From the NCBI GenBank assembly GCA_944470555.2, contig OX104130.1, positions 59,057,491-59,121,490 of the forward strand: a stretch of DNA of 64,000 nucleotides. Direction: 5' to 3'. The position numbers were made by a program, and so were the translations under genes. This stretch comes from Heterobilharzia americana (taxonomy: Eukaryota > Platyhelminthes > Trematoda > Strigeidida > Schistosomatidae). This document shows, piece by piece, positions 51,701-63,419 of this stretch. The notes beneath the pieces are model-generated. The model worked only from the letters and a program-made list of their open reading frames with translations. It did not search any database and was not told the origin of the DNA. Every line of letters starts with the position of its first letter. Position 1 is the stretch's first letter.

Positions 51701-52680
51701 GCTTGATAAACGTTCAAAAGTGAACACCGCCGAATCCCTGATCGAACGGTTCAAAACGTATCAAGAGGACGAAGAATTCCGCACCAGAGTAAACAGAATT
51801 GAGTTAATCTAGAGCAACACAAGAATAAGAGTATCCCAATGAGTGGTGACTAAGCCACCCCTTCTCCCATTATTCATAGGGGCCTTCCTTCTTCATGTCC
51901 CTTCGCGCGTTCTCCAGTTTCTCAGTGAAGCCAAAATATGGAAGACAACAAGTAGGGAAGCGAACCCTGGGATATTCTTGGATTTGCTGCCCCCGGAATC
52001 CTGGACAACCGGGAATGGCATGGTCTTGAATCTGGAGAAATGCGAGGTAATGTGCCTTCGAACATTGAAAGCGATGAGAACTGGCTATACTCACAGCAAA
52101 TGTTCAATCACAAAGGTGTCCATGGAAGGCGACTCAGGACTAAACTTCTCGGACACTAGATTCCAGTGCTAACTCCAAAAGAATGCCGAAAAAAGCAAAC
52201 GCAGCCTTGCACTTTCTTAGAAGCCAACTCAGGTGCATGAATTGTTTTTCATGGTCACCAAAACTTGCACCAAACGCCACTTAGGGGCTTTCAGCATGAT
52301 AGAATATCCTCCATCGTAGAGAGGCACAAGCGATCTCGAGAAGGCGCACGAAAATTTGGCAACGTCAGTCGTCGCACTGAGGCAAAACATGTACACAACG
52401 CCTCAGACCACTTGACTTTTTCATCTTGAGCTATGGAAATGAAAGGAGTGATCTGATAACACTTTGCAAGATTATAAATCGAGTGAACTGCTGCAACAGG
52501 GAAACACCGCCGGTGAGAGTCGGATCCAGTGTCTTCGCTGGCACAGTGTTTGCGCTGTGAAATTCTCTGTCGAAAGAAGTAGCCACAGACACCGCATCTG
52601 ATTCCTTCGGGTAAATGCGTAAACATACATGGCCTACCATCAGCATACACCGGTAGCAACTGAAATGATGCATTCTCATC
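48780..52680 (+). mobile_element. Jockey/CR1-type LINE with endonuclease and RT, heavily mutated
   Basis: Plus-strand translation across frames gives an APE endonuclease at about 49990-50600: GSKLLELRTM, LPPDISNQKIPVPK, LGVIYRSSPCTTEYGEKLST, VIPGALNA (family GDFNA), and SDHS near its end. A linker with YKKANYREK follows. The RT runs at about 51240-52660: IGRSPGCTII, MYSLFTFSLAVSQLHKE, EEFRTRVN, FLSEAKIWK for FADDxKIW, NGMVLNLEKCEVM, SDLITLCKII and NSLSKEVATDTASDSF. The part before 49990 may hold the first ORF, which I cannot define. Many stops and frameshifts. Long open frames on the minus strand here (e.g. 48782-49525) are antisense shadows. Confidence 0.75.
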
Positions 52681-52829
52681 TATCCTCCAGCCCCAGCGTA
52701 CTCAATAGGATCAATACCTTCTCCACATCGCTACTATTAACGTTTATTTTCCATAAGCACGATTTACTTTTCTCTTTTCACTTACGACTTGCCTAATTTC
52801 TCACAATGCTCTTCAAATAACGCTCAGTA

Positions 52830-52970
52830 CTTGTAAACGGTAGCTAACAAAAACAGGAGATATGGACATTTAAGTGATCCAGTTAAACAGCTCCCCTACT
52901 CTCCCCAAATAAACACCTGCAATTTGCGAAAAGCTTTCAATCACTACCTCAATGGCTATAGACCAGCAAT
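52830..52970 (+). repeat. Short repeat resembling 48.50-48.61 kb
   Basis: aaaacaggagatatggac and the following cagctcccctactctcccc... to aaataaacacctg align loosely with aaaacaaggagatcatgg and agcccctcactcctcaaatacagacctt at 48510-48595. The two stretches lie on either side of the LINE. Identity is modest and based on eye alignment. Confidence 0.4.
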
Positions 52971-53269
52971 CTTAAAAGACTTCTGGGACCGCGCAAGGGG
53001 TAAAACTGAACGAGAAGAGTCAAACCCAGAATAGAGTGTTCAAGAACTACAATTTTCTCCTGCTCCCACCACCGTTATTGTTTGTTGCATGGTAAAATAC
53101 CATAAGTAACTGATCGAGATCAAATCAGCTATTTTCGGTTCAAACACTGCTTGCATTTCTTTCTTGATGTCATAAATGTTAAAAAATATGCAAAGGAAGT
53201 GTAAACGTGTGAGTTAGGGTGCAATAACTGCCAGCCCATACAAAACTGGCAGTGTAGTGCCACGTACTT

Positions 53270-53610
53270 CCCCAAAGTCAGCAGTCAAGGTTTCAACGAG
53301 ATTCAACGTTGATGCTGACGTTCATGGTTTTACTGGACTACCGAAAATGAAGGCACATGGTCAAGCGTCCACGCCATTTGGCACGCTGTTGTGTTACGTC
53401 GCACCGCTCGCAATCGATCCTCTGGACACTTGGTTGGAACGCATCAGTATCCTGGCACGACCTCGCAGGTATACTACTCCATCTAACTATGCTATTGCTT
53501 TCTTCCTTGACCTTGTTTTCGTGGGTACGTTGCAAGTACGAATAATTAGTGATTGGCCTCTGCGTCTATCAACTTCTCACAACGACAATCCCCGAAGCAT
53601 GTGTGTTTTG
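53270..53610 (+). repeat. Unidentified dispersed repeat, copy 2
   Basis: Partner of 46390-46710. It contains a 123-codon open frame (53257-53628) that lacks recognisable domains and is not conserved in frame in the other copy. Confidence 0.6.
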
Positions 53611-55700
53611 TCCCTTTTTGGACCTTAAAACGTCTACATAGTGGGCAAGTTTCAGGAAATTAAGTTAAAATGCTTGTCAGTAGTTGATTCACAGACCAGG
53701 TTACATTTATGCTGGAAGTTTGTAGGCACCTCCTGGTTTCATGCAACCCAAGTGAAATGGAGCATTATTGAAAAGTAAACTGTTTTTGTTGTGTTCGTTT
53801 ACTCCCTTTTCTTATCTGTTCTTCTCTGTTTTTCAAGAGATGTATTTGCATTATGACTTGTAACTGGAGGGATACTCAAAGGAGGAAGCTACGTACAAAC
53901 CGGAGTCAGTGCTCATTTATATTGGCAAACAAAAGTGAAGTGATGCGGATATTTCAATAATCCATTCGAAAAACAGATCTGTGAAATAACCATTGCAAAT
54001 TTTGTAATGACTGTTTAAGGTTAATCACTGAAATGAATAACTCCCCCCATTCTTCACCCTATCCTATACGACAGTTACAAGGGTGATCCTGGTCAACATG
54101 AATAAATATGGGTCATATGTAAGCCCAGGGCTTAAGTACTTTTGTTAAATACTTAATGGATGAAATAGAAAGTGAGAGTACCACTCGCTGCGTGAAACTT
54201 TAAATATGCAAGACATTTTTGGGGAAAAACTTTTCCATGCGTTTCAGTTGTTAAAGGAGAGACAAATTAAAATCCCCATGGCTGCACCCGTTTATACACT
54301 TGTTAACGTCTGCTCGCTGCTCGATGTCAAAATCATAAGACGACAACAGAATGGTACACACAAAACGGTGCGTTGCTCCCACGAACTCTATTTCGGCAGT
54401 CCGCAATAAATGTCGTCGCTCTTACTGTATCCCACACGTTCTCTCCGCCACTGTACCTTTGCCGGTAGCAGAAACTGAACGTGACACATTTCCTCAAACC
54501 CAAGCCGTAGATAAGAAGCAACTGAAATAAAAAATTCTCTACTGCTACCGGTACCCAACCCACAAACACTGCGGGTGGCTTCAAATTTTTGGATAAAAGC
54601 CAGCAGAAAATAGTTTGAGTGCCATGCAGACAATCCACTGCTGTCCTCAGAAATGTTGAAATTTTCCCCACACATTTTGAAGGTGTCAAAGTCCTCCCAA
54701 AATGTGGCCCAAAAGCCTTCAAATTTTGAAGGTTCAGACGACCAAGTTTCAATATTCCAAATCCCTCCCGGACATAGTGGCCTTTAGCCATTAAAATCTC
54801 ACTGGATCGAGTGGGCTTATTAATTTTGGTCGTGGAATCAATATATGTGACATCCAGAAAGGCCTGATGCAAACCGGTTTACTGAAGCCTACTGAAACAT
54901 ACTGCGTACACCCGGTCGTTGAAACCTAGATGTCGGAAATGTAGCACATGAAGCTATATCTGTTACTTCTCCTCTGATAAAAAGTGCACTTGAGCGGAAT
55001 TAACTGGTATTTCAGATTTCGATTGTTGTGACCTCTGAGAATGATTGTGGCACAACTAAGTATGCACACCTCCTAAAACCACAAAGGCACGTGTTATCTG
55101 TCGTTTGATGGTGAAACCTCTTATATTCACCACCGTAATGTGACGACAGCACCTGGATAGAACTGTGTCCCTGGCTTTATTTATTCAAATGGCTCTGTTT
55201 GCAACGATGTAAGCCTAAACGTCTGCTACACTCTGCATGATACCATGCGACACCAAACCCAAATATGTCCTCGCCATCCATCCCAGTTTCACCCGCCATC
55301 TGTGGTCAGTGCAAACTTATTGAATACTGGCAAATCTCTGTGCTCATTTGTTCCCAACCTTTGGTATGCAATATACTCTTATAGATTTCATGACTCGCTA
55401 TTGCCAGGACACCTCTCATACTGAGAGATTATACCCTCATTAATTTTCTTTGAGCATCATAACTTGAACGATAACTGAAGTCAGACAGTTGCTCAATTCT
55501 AACAGAACAAAGTATGGACCGATCTATCCTGCTGTCACTTTTCTCCAACCGACTGAGATATAGATGTTCCCCCGGTGATGGACCGCTGGCCAAGCTACCT
55601 ATAAGTGCCTCTGTAACACATTCGCTGTTTAGTTCCTGTATCCAGTTCACAGCATAAATACAGTTTGCACGCCCGGCTTACGATCTAAACACTTGGAGTA
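53611..55700. other. No gene recognised
   Basis: Mixed base composition. The longest frame is a 179-codon minus frame (54333-54872) without motif. Nothing else supported. Confidence 0.45.
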
Positions 55701-55704
55701 TTCG

Positions 55705-56757
55705 GCTTTTCATTCAAAAACTATATGAAGATGCCACATGCCGGTCAAGTAATTCACAATGGGAAGCTCAGTGATGCCACTGAAGTGAAGTGAAGACAGG
55801 AGTGAAACAAGGCTGCCGCCTACTATCCCCCATAGTACTCCTGATTGTGGTCCACTGGACTGGATCATGCAGAAAACAGTAGGCAGCGAGAAGAGGGGGA
55901 TACACTGGACTACGGAAAAGAACCTAGAAGACTTGGATTTCGCCGATGACTTGTGCCTGATGTCACATAAACTTGAAGATCTACAGGCGAAAACTAACAA
56001 GTTGACAGAAGAGTCGGGGCAGCGATTACGGGACTCCAGGTGAATATAGAAAAGGCAGAAGCGATGAAGACACTGCACCAACAATTCCAACAACAAACTC
56101 CAATCACCATCAACGGGAGAAACTTAAAGGAAGTAACCTCCTTCACCTATCTAGGAAGCACTGTTTCAACTACAGGCGCCACAGGCACAGATGAGGATGT
56201 CAATGTCAGAATTGGAAAAGCAAGACAGGCGTCCATTAGCCTGAAACCAGTGTGGAGATCTTCTGCACTCAGCATGCGGAACAAGATACGGATTTTAAAC
56301 ACCAACTCAAGTCAGTGCTCCTATATGGTTCAGAGACCTGGTGCGTTACGAAAGGCATTTCCAACAAACTACAGACATTCATCAACAACTGCCTATGCTG
56401 GCTCGCTACTGAAGATCAGATGGCCAGAAAGAATAAGCAACAAGGTGCTCTGGGAACGAACCAACCAAGAACCTATCACGCAACAAATATGCAGGAGGAA
56501 GCGGAGATGGATTGGGGATACACTGAGAAGGCCGACTGAGGACATCACGTGCCAGTCACTCTAGTGGAATCCCCACGGGAATTGACGAGTTGGGCGTCTG
56601 AGGGTGACATGGAGGAGGTCGTGCGAGGAAGAAATGAGAGCTTGTGGGCTGCCGTGGAACCAGGTTCAAAGGATCTCAGAGAACAGAGGGCATTGGAGAC
56701 GTGCTACTGAAGCCCTATGTTCCACTAGGAACCCAAGGGACTAATAATAATAAATAT
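55705..56757 (+). mobile_element. RTE-type LINE 3' fragment, copy 2
   Basis: Very similar to copy 1 at 28.7 kb, and extends about 25-30 bp further 5' (attcaaaaactatatgaag). It contains GVKQGCRLLSP, an intact FADDLCLMSH at about 55938-55967, VNIEKAEAMK, NGRNLKEVTSFTYLGSTVS and, after a one-base deletion near 56307, KSVLLYGSETWCVTKGISNK. An 8-base insertion near 55855 also breaks the frame. It ends at ggactaataataataaat (TAA)n. No target-site duplication was found on this copy. Confidence 0.85.
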
Positions 56758-56862
56758 AATATCCAAATACAATATGACTAATAGCGCACGACACCCAGTG
56801 TCTGTCTGTACCACACATTCAAGCACGCACAGCTTCTACCCACAGAATATGCTCCTTTTTCC

Positions 56863-58400
56863 CTTTATTATTATTATTAGTCCGCTGCCTACAATCAGGA
56901 GTATTATGGGGGATAGTAGGCGGCAGCCTTGTTTCACTCCTGTCTTCACTTCACTTCAGTGGCATCACTGAGCTTCCCATTGTGAATTACTTGACCGGCA
57001 TGTGGCATCTTCATGTAGTTGTTGAATGAGGGGGATAAAGGTTTGCAGTACTCCGTATTATTGAAGCAGTTTCCAAATTACTTCTCGGTCGACGCTGTCA
57101 TAGGCCTTCTCGAAGTCGATAAAGTTGAGGTAGAGAGCTGATTGCCATTCTATGCTCTGTTCTATGATGATGTGAAGCGTTGCAATTTGGTCCGCACATG
57201 ATTTGTACTTCCTGAAGCCAGCCAATGTGTTCTGGTCGTAGTGATGAATCCAGTGCATCTTCAAGCCTCTCCAGGATGATGCGGCCTTATATTTTTTTCC
57301 TTGGGGTGGACAGGAGAGTGATTCCTCGCCAGTTCTTGCAAACACTGAGGTCTCCTTTCTTTGGCAGTTTGACAAGGTAACCCTTCTTCCAGTCACTAGC
57401 CAGGTACCTTCTCTTCCTTCCACACCTTCTGCAATAGTGGTGTGAGCATGTCCGCTGTTGTCTCTGCGTCTGTTGTCAGTGCTTCTGGCGGGATCCCATC
57501 TGGTCCTGCTGCTTTCCCACATTTCAGTAGCTTTATGGCGTTCAGGACTTCCATTTTCGTTGGAGGGTTTATGTTCACTTGTAGTTCGGCGGCTGCAGGT
57601 GGTATTTCTGGACGAAGTGCAGGTGGTGGTCGATTCAAGAGCTTTTTGAAGTGGTCGGCCCATTGTTTCCTCTGTTTCTCTTCTTTCGTAATTAAGTTTC
57701 CTTCTTCATCTTTTATTGGTTTCATCTGTGTTGATCTCTTCCCTGATAGCAACCTGGTTATTTGATACAATGTCGTCAGGTCTCTCTTACCTGCAGCCTG
57801 TTCTCCTTCACCCGCCAGTGTTTCGTAGAAGTGCCTTTTGTCTTTGCGTGCACTCTTCTTTACTTCTTTGTTCAGTGTTTTATATATTGTGCTCAGTTCC
57901 TCTTGTCGTTGAGCGTCCTTACACTGGTTTATCTTCTGCTTCACCATCCTTCTCTCCCTGCTCTATCAGCTTCCAGGTATCCATCGAGATCCATTCCTTG
58001 TCTTCTTTCTTCTTCCTTCCTAATACTGTTGTGCAAGTTTCTTTCCACATTTCCTTCAAATAGTTGCAGTATTCTTCCACACAGGTTTCTTCAGGGATGT
58101 TGCTCGACATCTCCCATTTTGTCCTGATGGCTGATGTGAAGATTTCCTTTGTAGTTTCATCCTTCAGTTTCCGAGTGTTGTACTTGAATTGAGGTCTATC
58201 ATCAGCTTCCTTGAAGGCTTTTAACTTGATTTGGAAGGTTCTTTGCACTAGATAGTCTGCTGGTCTTAACCTACACCTGCTCCTCTTCTTGACCTTGTGT
58301 TAAGTAGACTGCGTCTCCATTTTCTCGAGATTGAGATAAAGTCGATTTGATTTTTAGTGTGTCCATCTGGTGAAATCCATGTGCAGCGTGCTATTCAAGC
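56863..58400 (-). mobile_element. RTE-type LINE, internally deleted copy 3
   Basis: Minus strand: the end of the endonuclease (HMDFTRWTH*KSNRLYL near 58330), linker frames at 57919-58248 and 57396-57947 (NRPPPALRPEIPPAAAELQV, LLKCGKAAGPDGIPPEAL, VWKEEKVP), then the RT start at 57058-57663 (GFRKYKSCADQIATLHIIIE, LYLNFIDFEKAYDSVDREVI) up to GVKQGCRLLSPI near 56940. At about 56880-56893 the sequence jumps directly to the element's 3' tail (ggactaataataataataa). Roughly 0.8 kb of RT, including the catalytic YADD box, is therefore missing relative to copies 1 and 2. Confidence 0.85.
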
Positions 58401-61400
58401 AGTCACTCCCTCCCTTAGAATCAAGCAGATCCAAGTGTATAGAAAAGATATGAGCTCCTCAATGAGTGCGGAGTGCGGTAGACATCAGAATACATGATGA
58501 AGAAATCATGTTTATTGTTGGTTAGAGAAAATGAACTGCTATGAGATGAGTGAAAGACTGGAAAGCGTCTAGAATGCGTGCGACAGCTGTGCAGGGATTC
58601 TTCTGAACTAACCACTCAGGATGGCAATTTCATATTAACAAATAAATAAATATTCCATTCCCAAATTAAGAGTTTAACATGAGAGAAGCCAGCTCACAAG
58701 CGTCATCAAGTTGATAATGGTGAAGAAATCTCTAGTAGTTGAGCTGCCCTGAAGGATACAAAAGGTATTGAATCAGGGTTTATCATGATATCAAAAGTAA
58801 CTGCAGGTTATAAAAAGAACAGAAGATTATTATTAAGTGTCTGTCAAAGTGTGAGGCCTTCAAACTGCTCCAGATGCAATTAGGGATACCTGGCTATATA
58901 GACGAGTTTCCAATCTTATTGTGTCGATGATTTTCATCGACCTGAAGATGCTGCCATCCTAGTGGATGCAGATAACATCGATCCACACCATTAGATATGC
59001 CTATTACTTGTTGGTTGTGGTGTGCAAGACTATGATATACAGTTTTAGCCCTCCTAACGCGTGTCCTGACTCAGGTGGTTTCATGCACACAGTTATGTTC
59101 CTGCATTTCTTCTCTAACTTCAATCCGTTCACCGCTCCGGAAGGACTATATGGCCACTGATTCAAAGGCATAAACAGTTTCAGCACAAGTACTTTTGAAA
59201 GACAGGAGGGCTTCCAGAGAAGCTAATATCCACGGGTAAGTCGCCAAGTGTTACTCTGAGATTGATCCACCCGACAAATTTGAAGACAGCTTATCAGAGT
59301 ATTATAGAGCGCTTGACGGCAAGGCTGGGCGTTCCAGCGAAATGCTGGCAAGTCGACCTTAAGTGACCGATTTTGTGGTGTGCTGCCAAGACAGTGGTTT
59401 TCTGGTGAATACTGCGGTAACCAGCTTCGGCACTGGTAGTGCGGTGCAAGGGGTGTCAGTTGTTGTGGCCCAATAGGTTGCTATTGCCACAATCTACCCT
59501 TTAGAGACAACTGACTGCTGCATTTTCCCTTTTCGGTGCACTGGAAAGTGGAAGTTAGCATACATGTCAGACGTGTCGGCCACTGTAACTGAACTTAGCT
59601 GATAGTGGCTCTAAACTTGTGGGTTTCAACCTTTCAATGCTGTATACTGGTTGGTTAACAACGAAATTCTATCAATACTTTCATCCAACGGACACACAAA
59701 AATTCCCGCCCGGTGACCTGATAAGCGATCAGAATTCTTTATTGACACTTCGACAACTGGACAGTCACTTCCGTCGTTGCAGCGGGCCAAAATGGTTGAT
59801 GTTTCGCTCTGGCTGTATTTCTGTCGATTTATCCACGTCGTTGCGGGTGTGGTCACTCATGTTCGAAACACGTTCCTCCAAAGCGCTACGCTTATCACCT
59901 CGGCCTCATTGGTTGCCTCTTTGCTTTCGGCCCAGAGTAGAGCCGTAGTTAGCTTCCTTCCACTTATTTGCTTGTTGAAGTGTAGTCACTCCTGCTATGT
60001 GGATGAGTTTGTGTAGATTTATGAGTATTGTGTCAAACAAGTTCTGTTGGACGTTTTTGTATTGAAAATCCTACTTTGCAGCATGTGCAGACTGTTTCCT
60101 AAATGCTTCGTGCGTTCACTCCTTGGTTTCAGAAGTCGGTTTAGATGTTAGCACTCCCCGTAGCTGTTCATTATCCTTCAGCTGACAGTCTGCGGAGATA
60201 AGCGTTTTATTTTTTTACTTATCCTCACTGAGTCGCGTCTGCGAGTATCGCTAGCCTAGTTGATTTAATGTGTATCAATACTTCAACGGTATTTAAGCAG
60301 GCTGTGCTACCCAGTCACTTTGCTGTCGGAATTCAAGTGGGATGATGAACAAGCTTCAGGGAGTATGATAAGAATTCACTTAGCCTAATGTGAAGATGAT
60401 GAGTACGCACTACGCTCTAAATGAATATCAGTCGAATATGTAAGGCGCAATACTGGAGAACCACCATGTAAATTTCACATGCAGGTTTTGGCAACAGTAA
60501 CAAGCCTGAAACTGGGAAACAGCGTGTCAGAGGTAACTCACGACTCTTGATCGCAGTGCACTTCAGATATAGGTATATTGGACGCCGGCCGAGGACCCAA
60601 ATACTCTAAGTTGAACTATTTCGTTTCACCATGCCTTAAGGTGACGCATAACCGTCCAGTTGACACAAACTACTCTATGAGGGATCCACGGTTCAGGAGG
60701 TAAATGGAGGAAAAATTGAAGGCTTTAAAACCCATGACGATCGTACAGCCTGAACCCGACAGTGTTACACGGTATGTTAAGGAAATAATACCAGAGGAAA
60801 GCCTGCAATTACTTGAAGAGCATACAGGGGAAAGTGTGCCAAATGGTGACTTCTCTAAACACCCTGGATAAACAGGCTGTGATTTCAAACAATTATACTT
60901 AAAAAGCCGCGGAATATTGGCGAGATGATGATGTGAAGTGACAATGAGCGTTTGTAGGTGGGCAGTATGTGCCTCAGCACCACCGGTCAAAACACCAACC
61001 GTCTGCAACTCCAGGAAGTCATATTTCTGCTCGACTTACAACAAAAATAAAGGGCAGGTTTTAATGGTCGTATAAGGTAGAGTTGATCATGACGGTTCAA
61101 GGACAGACGAACCTGCAGCGAACACAGACAAAGAGGATGGGCGATGCAAACTACACAACACTAGTCCTTATTTGAGCCTCAGACTGAAAACAGCGGACAC
61201 AACTGCCTCTTTCTACAGGCGAAGTTTCATGTGTACTCCAGGATGCTAAGTCTGCACGTTCCCTGCTGTGTTTCTACCGGTACGTACACTGTATTGTACC
61301 CTGAAAGAGGGAAAGAAGATAAGTGTGGTTAGTATTACCAGTGAGGTTTTGGACACGCTTTGTCAACCCCTTCACCGAAAGCAGTTGCCGCGGTGCCTGG

Positions 61401-63250
61401 TAGTAGAAACAGGTAACCATTTCTGCCATCAAATGGAACTTCATAGTGGAGGACTGCGGGTGGCGGATGCTATGAGTCTGTTTGGAATGGCTTCAGCTGA
61501 TTGTAAAGGGCGGCGATAACTGTTTCCTTTTGCCACTATAAGCGGTGAATGGCGAAGGTGATGAGTGGACAGCAACTGATGATCTCATACCGGCCCTGCT
61601 GAGCAGAACAGATTTTAAGGCATGAGCCGGCAGTAGCGAGGACGTGCCAAAGCCCATTCCGGTAGCCAAGAAAGCGTGCAGGTCTGTTTACATTGAGATG
61701 GCAGGTGCGTTTTCGATGGCAGCTTGACAACTGCTGTCGCACTGCCGCCAGCTGGCAGGCAGGTCCTGACCGGGCCGGTGGTTGGCGGACATAAATGAAG
61801 TGGTTTCTGAATTTTGATCAGGAGACGGCTTTCATGCTCAAACAATGGTAATAATAGTGAAAACTCCTTAAGAGAGTAAACCGACGAACGATAGACTAGT
61901 AGGTGCCCTGGTAAGGCGTCATTTTAAGTGCCTTTGGACATCTCAAGTATCTTTTACGTCACTGGACTCACAAAGGGCATTTGGTTAGTTGTTCATCTGG
62001 TTGGAGTGTACAGTTTGAGGAGTAAAAATATAATGTTAGTGGTCCTTATAAGTTTACCAACAAAAACTGCCCAATTAACAACTTCATCTAAGAATAACAG
62101 AAGTTATTCTTACATGCATAAATTTAAGTTAACGTATAGTTTGAATGACTCTAGAAAGACAAGAACTTCCCTCCTCTCGGTTAGTCCTCAGCGATATTCC
62201 ATTATCTAGTTTCTTTTTTCGCTTCCTCTTCTCTCCTCTTTTCAGTGTCAACCTGACGATAAAATCCCAGGCATTAGTATAAACAAAAGGTATCGACTTA
62301 TTGACGATTCTATCTCGTACCTAATATTGGGAACCGGCGTTAGAATTCTTCAACTGGCCTGCCCCGATTCCCTGTTTCTTTAACATCTTCACAATCAACT
62401 CACCTGCCTACCAATACCTCAAATGCCACCACACCCGAGACACCAAGCACAATAACTGGTCTCCAATTTCCAGTCTGTCACAAATGCAACGGAAATACAG
62501 ATAAACGACCAAATCTGAGGGAACACTTTACCTAGAGGCAACACATCCACAATAATGCTATGCGATAGATTTTCCTAGTACTTCATCTTACATGAATCCA
62601 TCTAATAGAAGACAGTCAACAGCCAATGTACCTCCTTGACAATTCTGCATGCCTCAATGCGAAACCTATTAGGTTTTACATACGTATAAAACCCAAAGTC
62701 GTTGAAAGACGGTTCTTCCATTGTTTGGGTATTTGCACCACAACAGATAGTCCCGGTGTTATCGATCTGAATCGCTGAAAAGATACACTCAAAGGGTACG
62801 AAATTCTTGAACTCTGGCATTCAACTGGATTAAATGATTACATGGAAACTTACCCATCCTTGAAATCACTGATGCGAGATACTTTCGGTCAATAAAGCTA
62901 CGGATATAAGAATTGCAGTTAAATCAGGTGTTTATCCGTCGAAAAGTTGGGCTTTGCAGATGAGTCAACCATGTCAACTACTCACAGCGCTAACATAGAA
63001 TATTGGGCCGGTTTCAATATCCAATATCTTTTTAACGAGCTTGTACAAACCAGTTGCTTTCCCCGCGCTCGCTTCTTAGTCCTGTAGAACGGTTCCAGAT
63101 TTCTGGCGGATTCCGATGCAGTAGATCCAGCCACTCGTCTGCTATACCTCTGATTTACAGAACAGGAAGCTAAGTGTTGGTTTGATTACCTTGGACTGTG
63201 GTGCAGTTAGCTTCTTCAGACGTCAAGTTGCCAGACAGTTGCTCTGCCTG
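58401..63250. other. Unrecognised region, partly G+C-richer
   Basis: No protein or RNA match that I can defend. The stretches 59.2-60.1 and 60.5-61.9 kb have more G+C and resemble transposon sequence in composition, but open frames are all under 115 codons and none shows a motif. Confidence 0.4.
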
Positions 63251-63419
63251 GTCGCTAGAGAGGGTTAGGGATAATGAAGAGAAAACCTAGAAAGTGTTTG
63301 TATGAGTAAAATAAGGGAGGAGAGGTGAACTAATGTGGTAATCTACTTACACCCAAGTAATGTGAGTAGGGATGCAAAAGTATGAAGAACCTAGGTAAGT
63401 GAGGCTAACTTATGGCAAG

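Noticed and set aside
54333..54872. 179-codon minus-strand open frame
   Set aside because: No motif and no similarity that I recognise. The sequence is unique in the window but without coding support.
55705..58400. Single twin-primed LINE insertion
   Set aside because: In twin priming the inverted 5' part precedes the 3' part with its tail. Here it follows the tail and carries its own tail, so two insertions or a rearrangement fit better.
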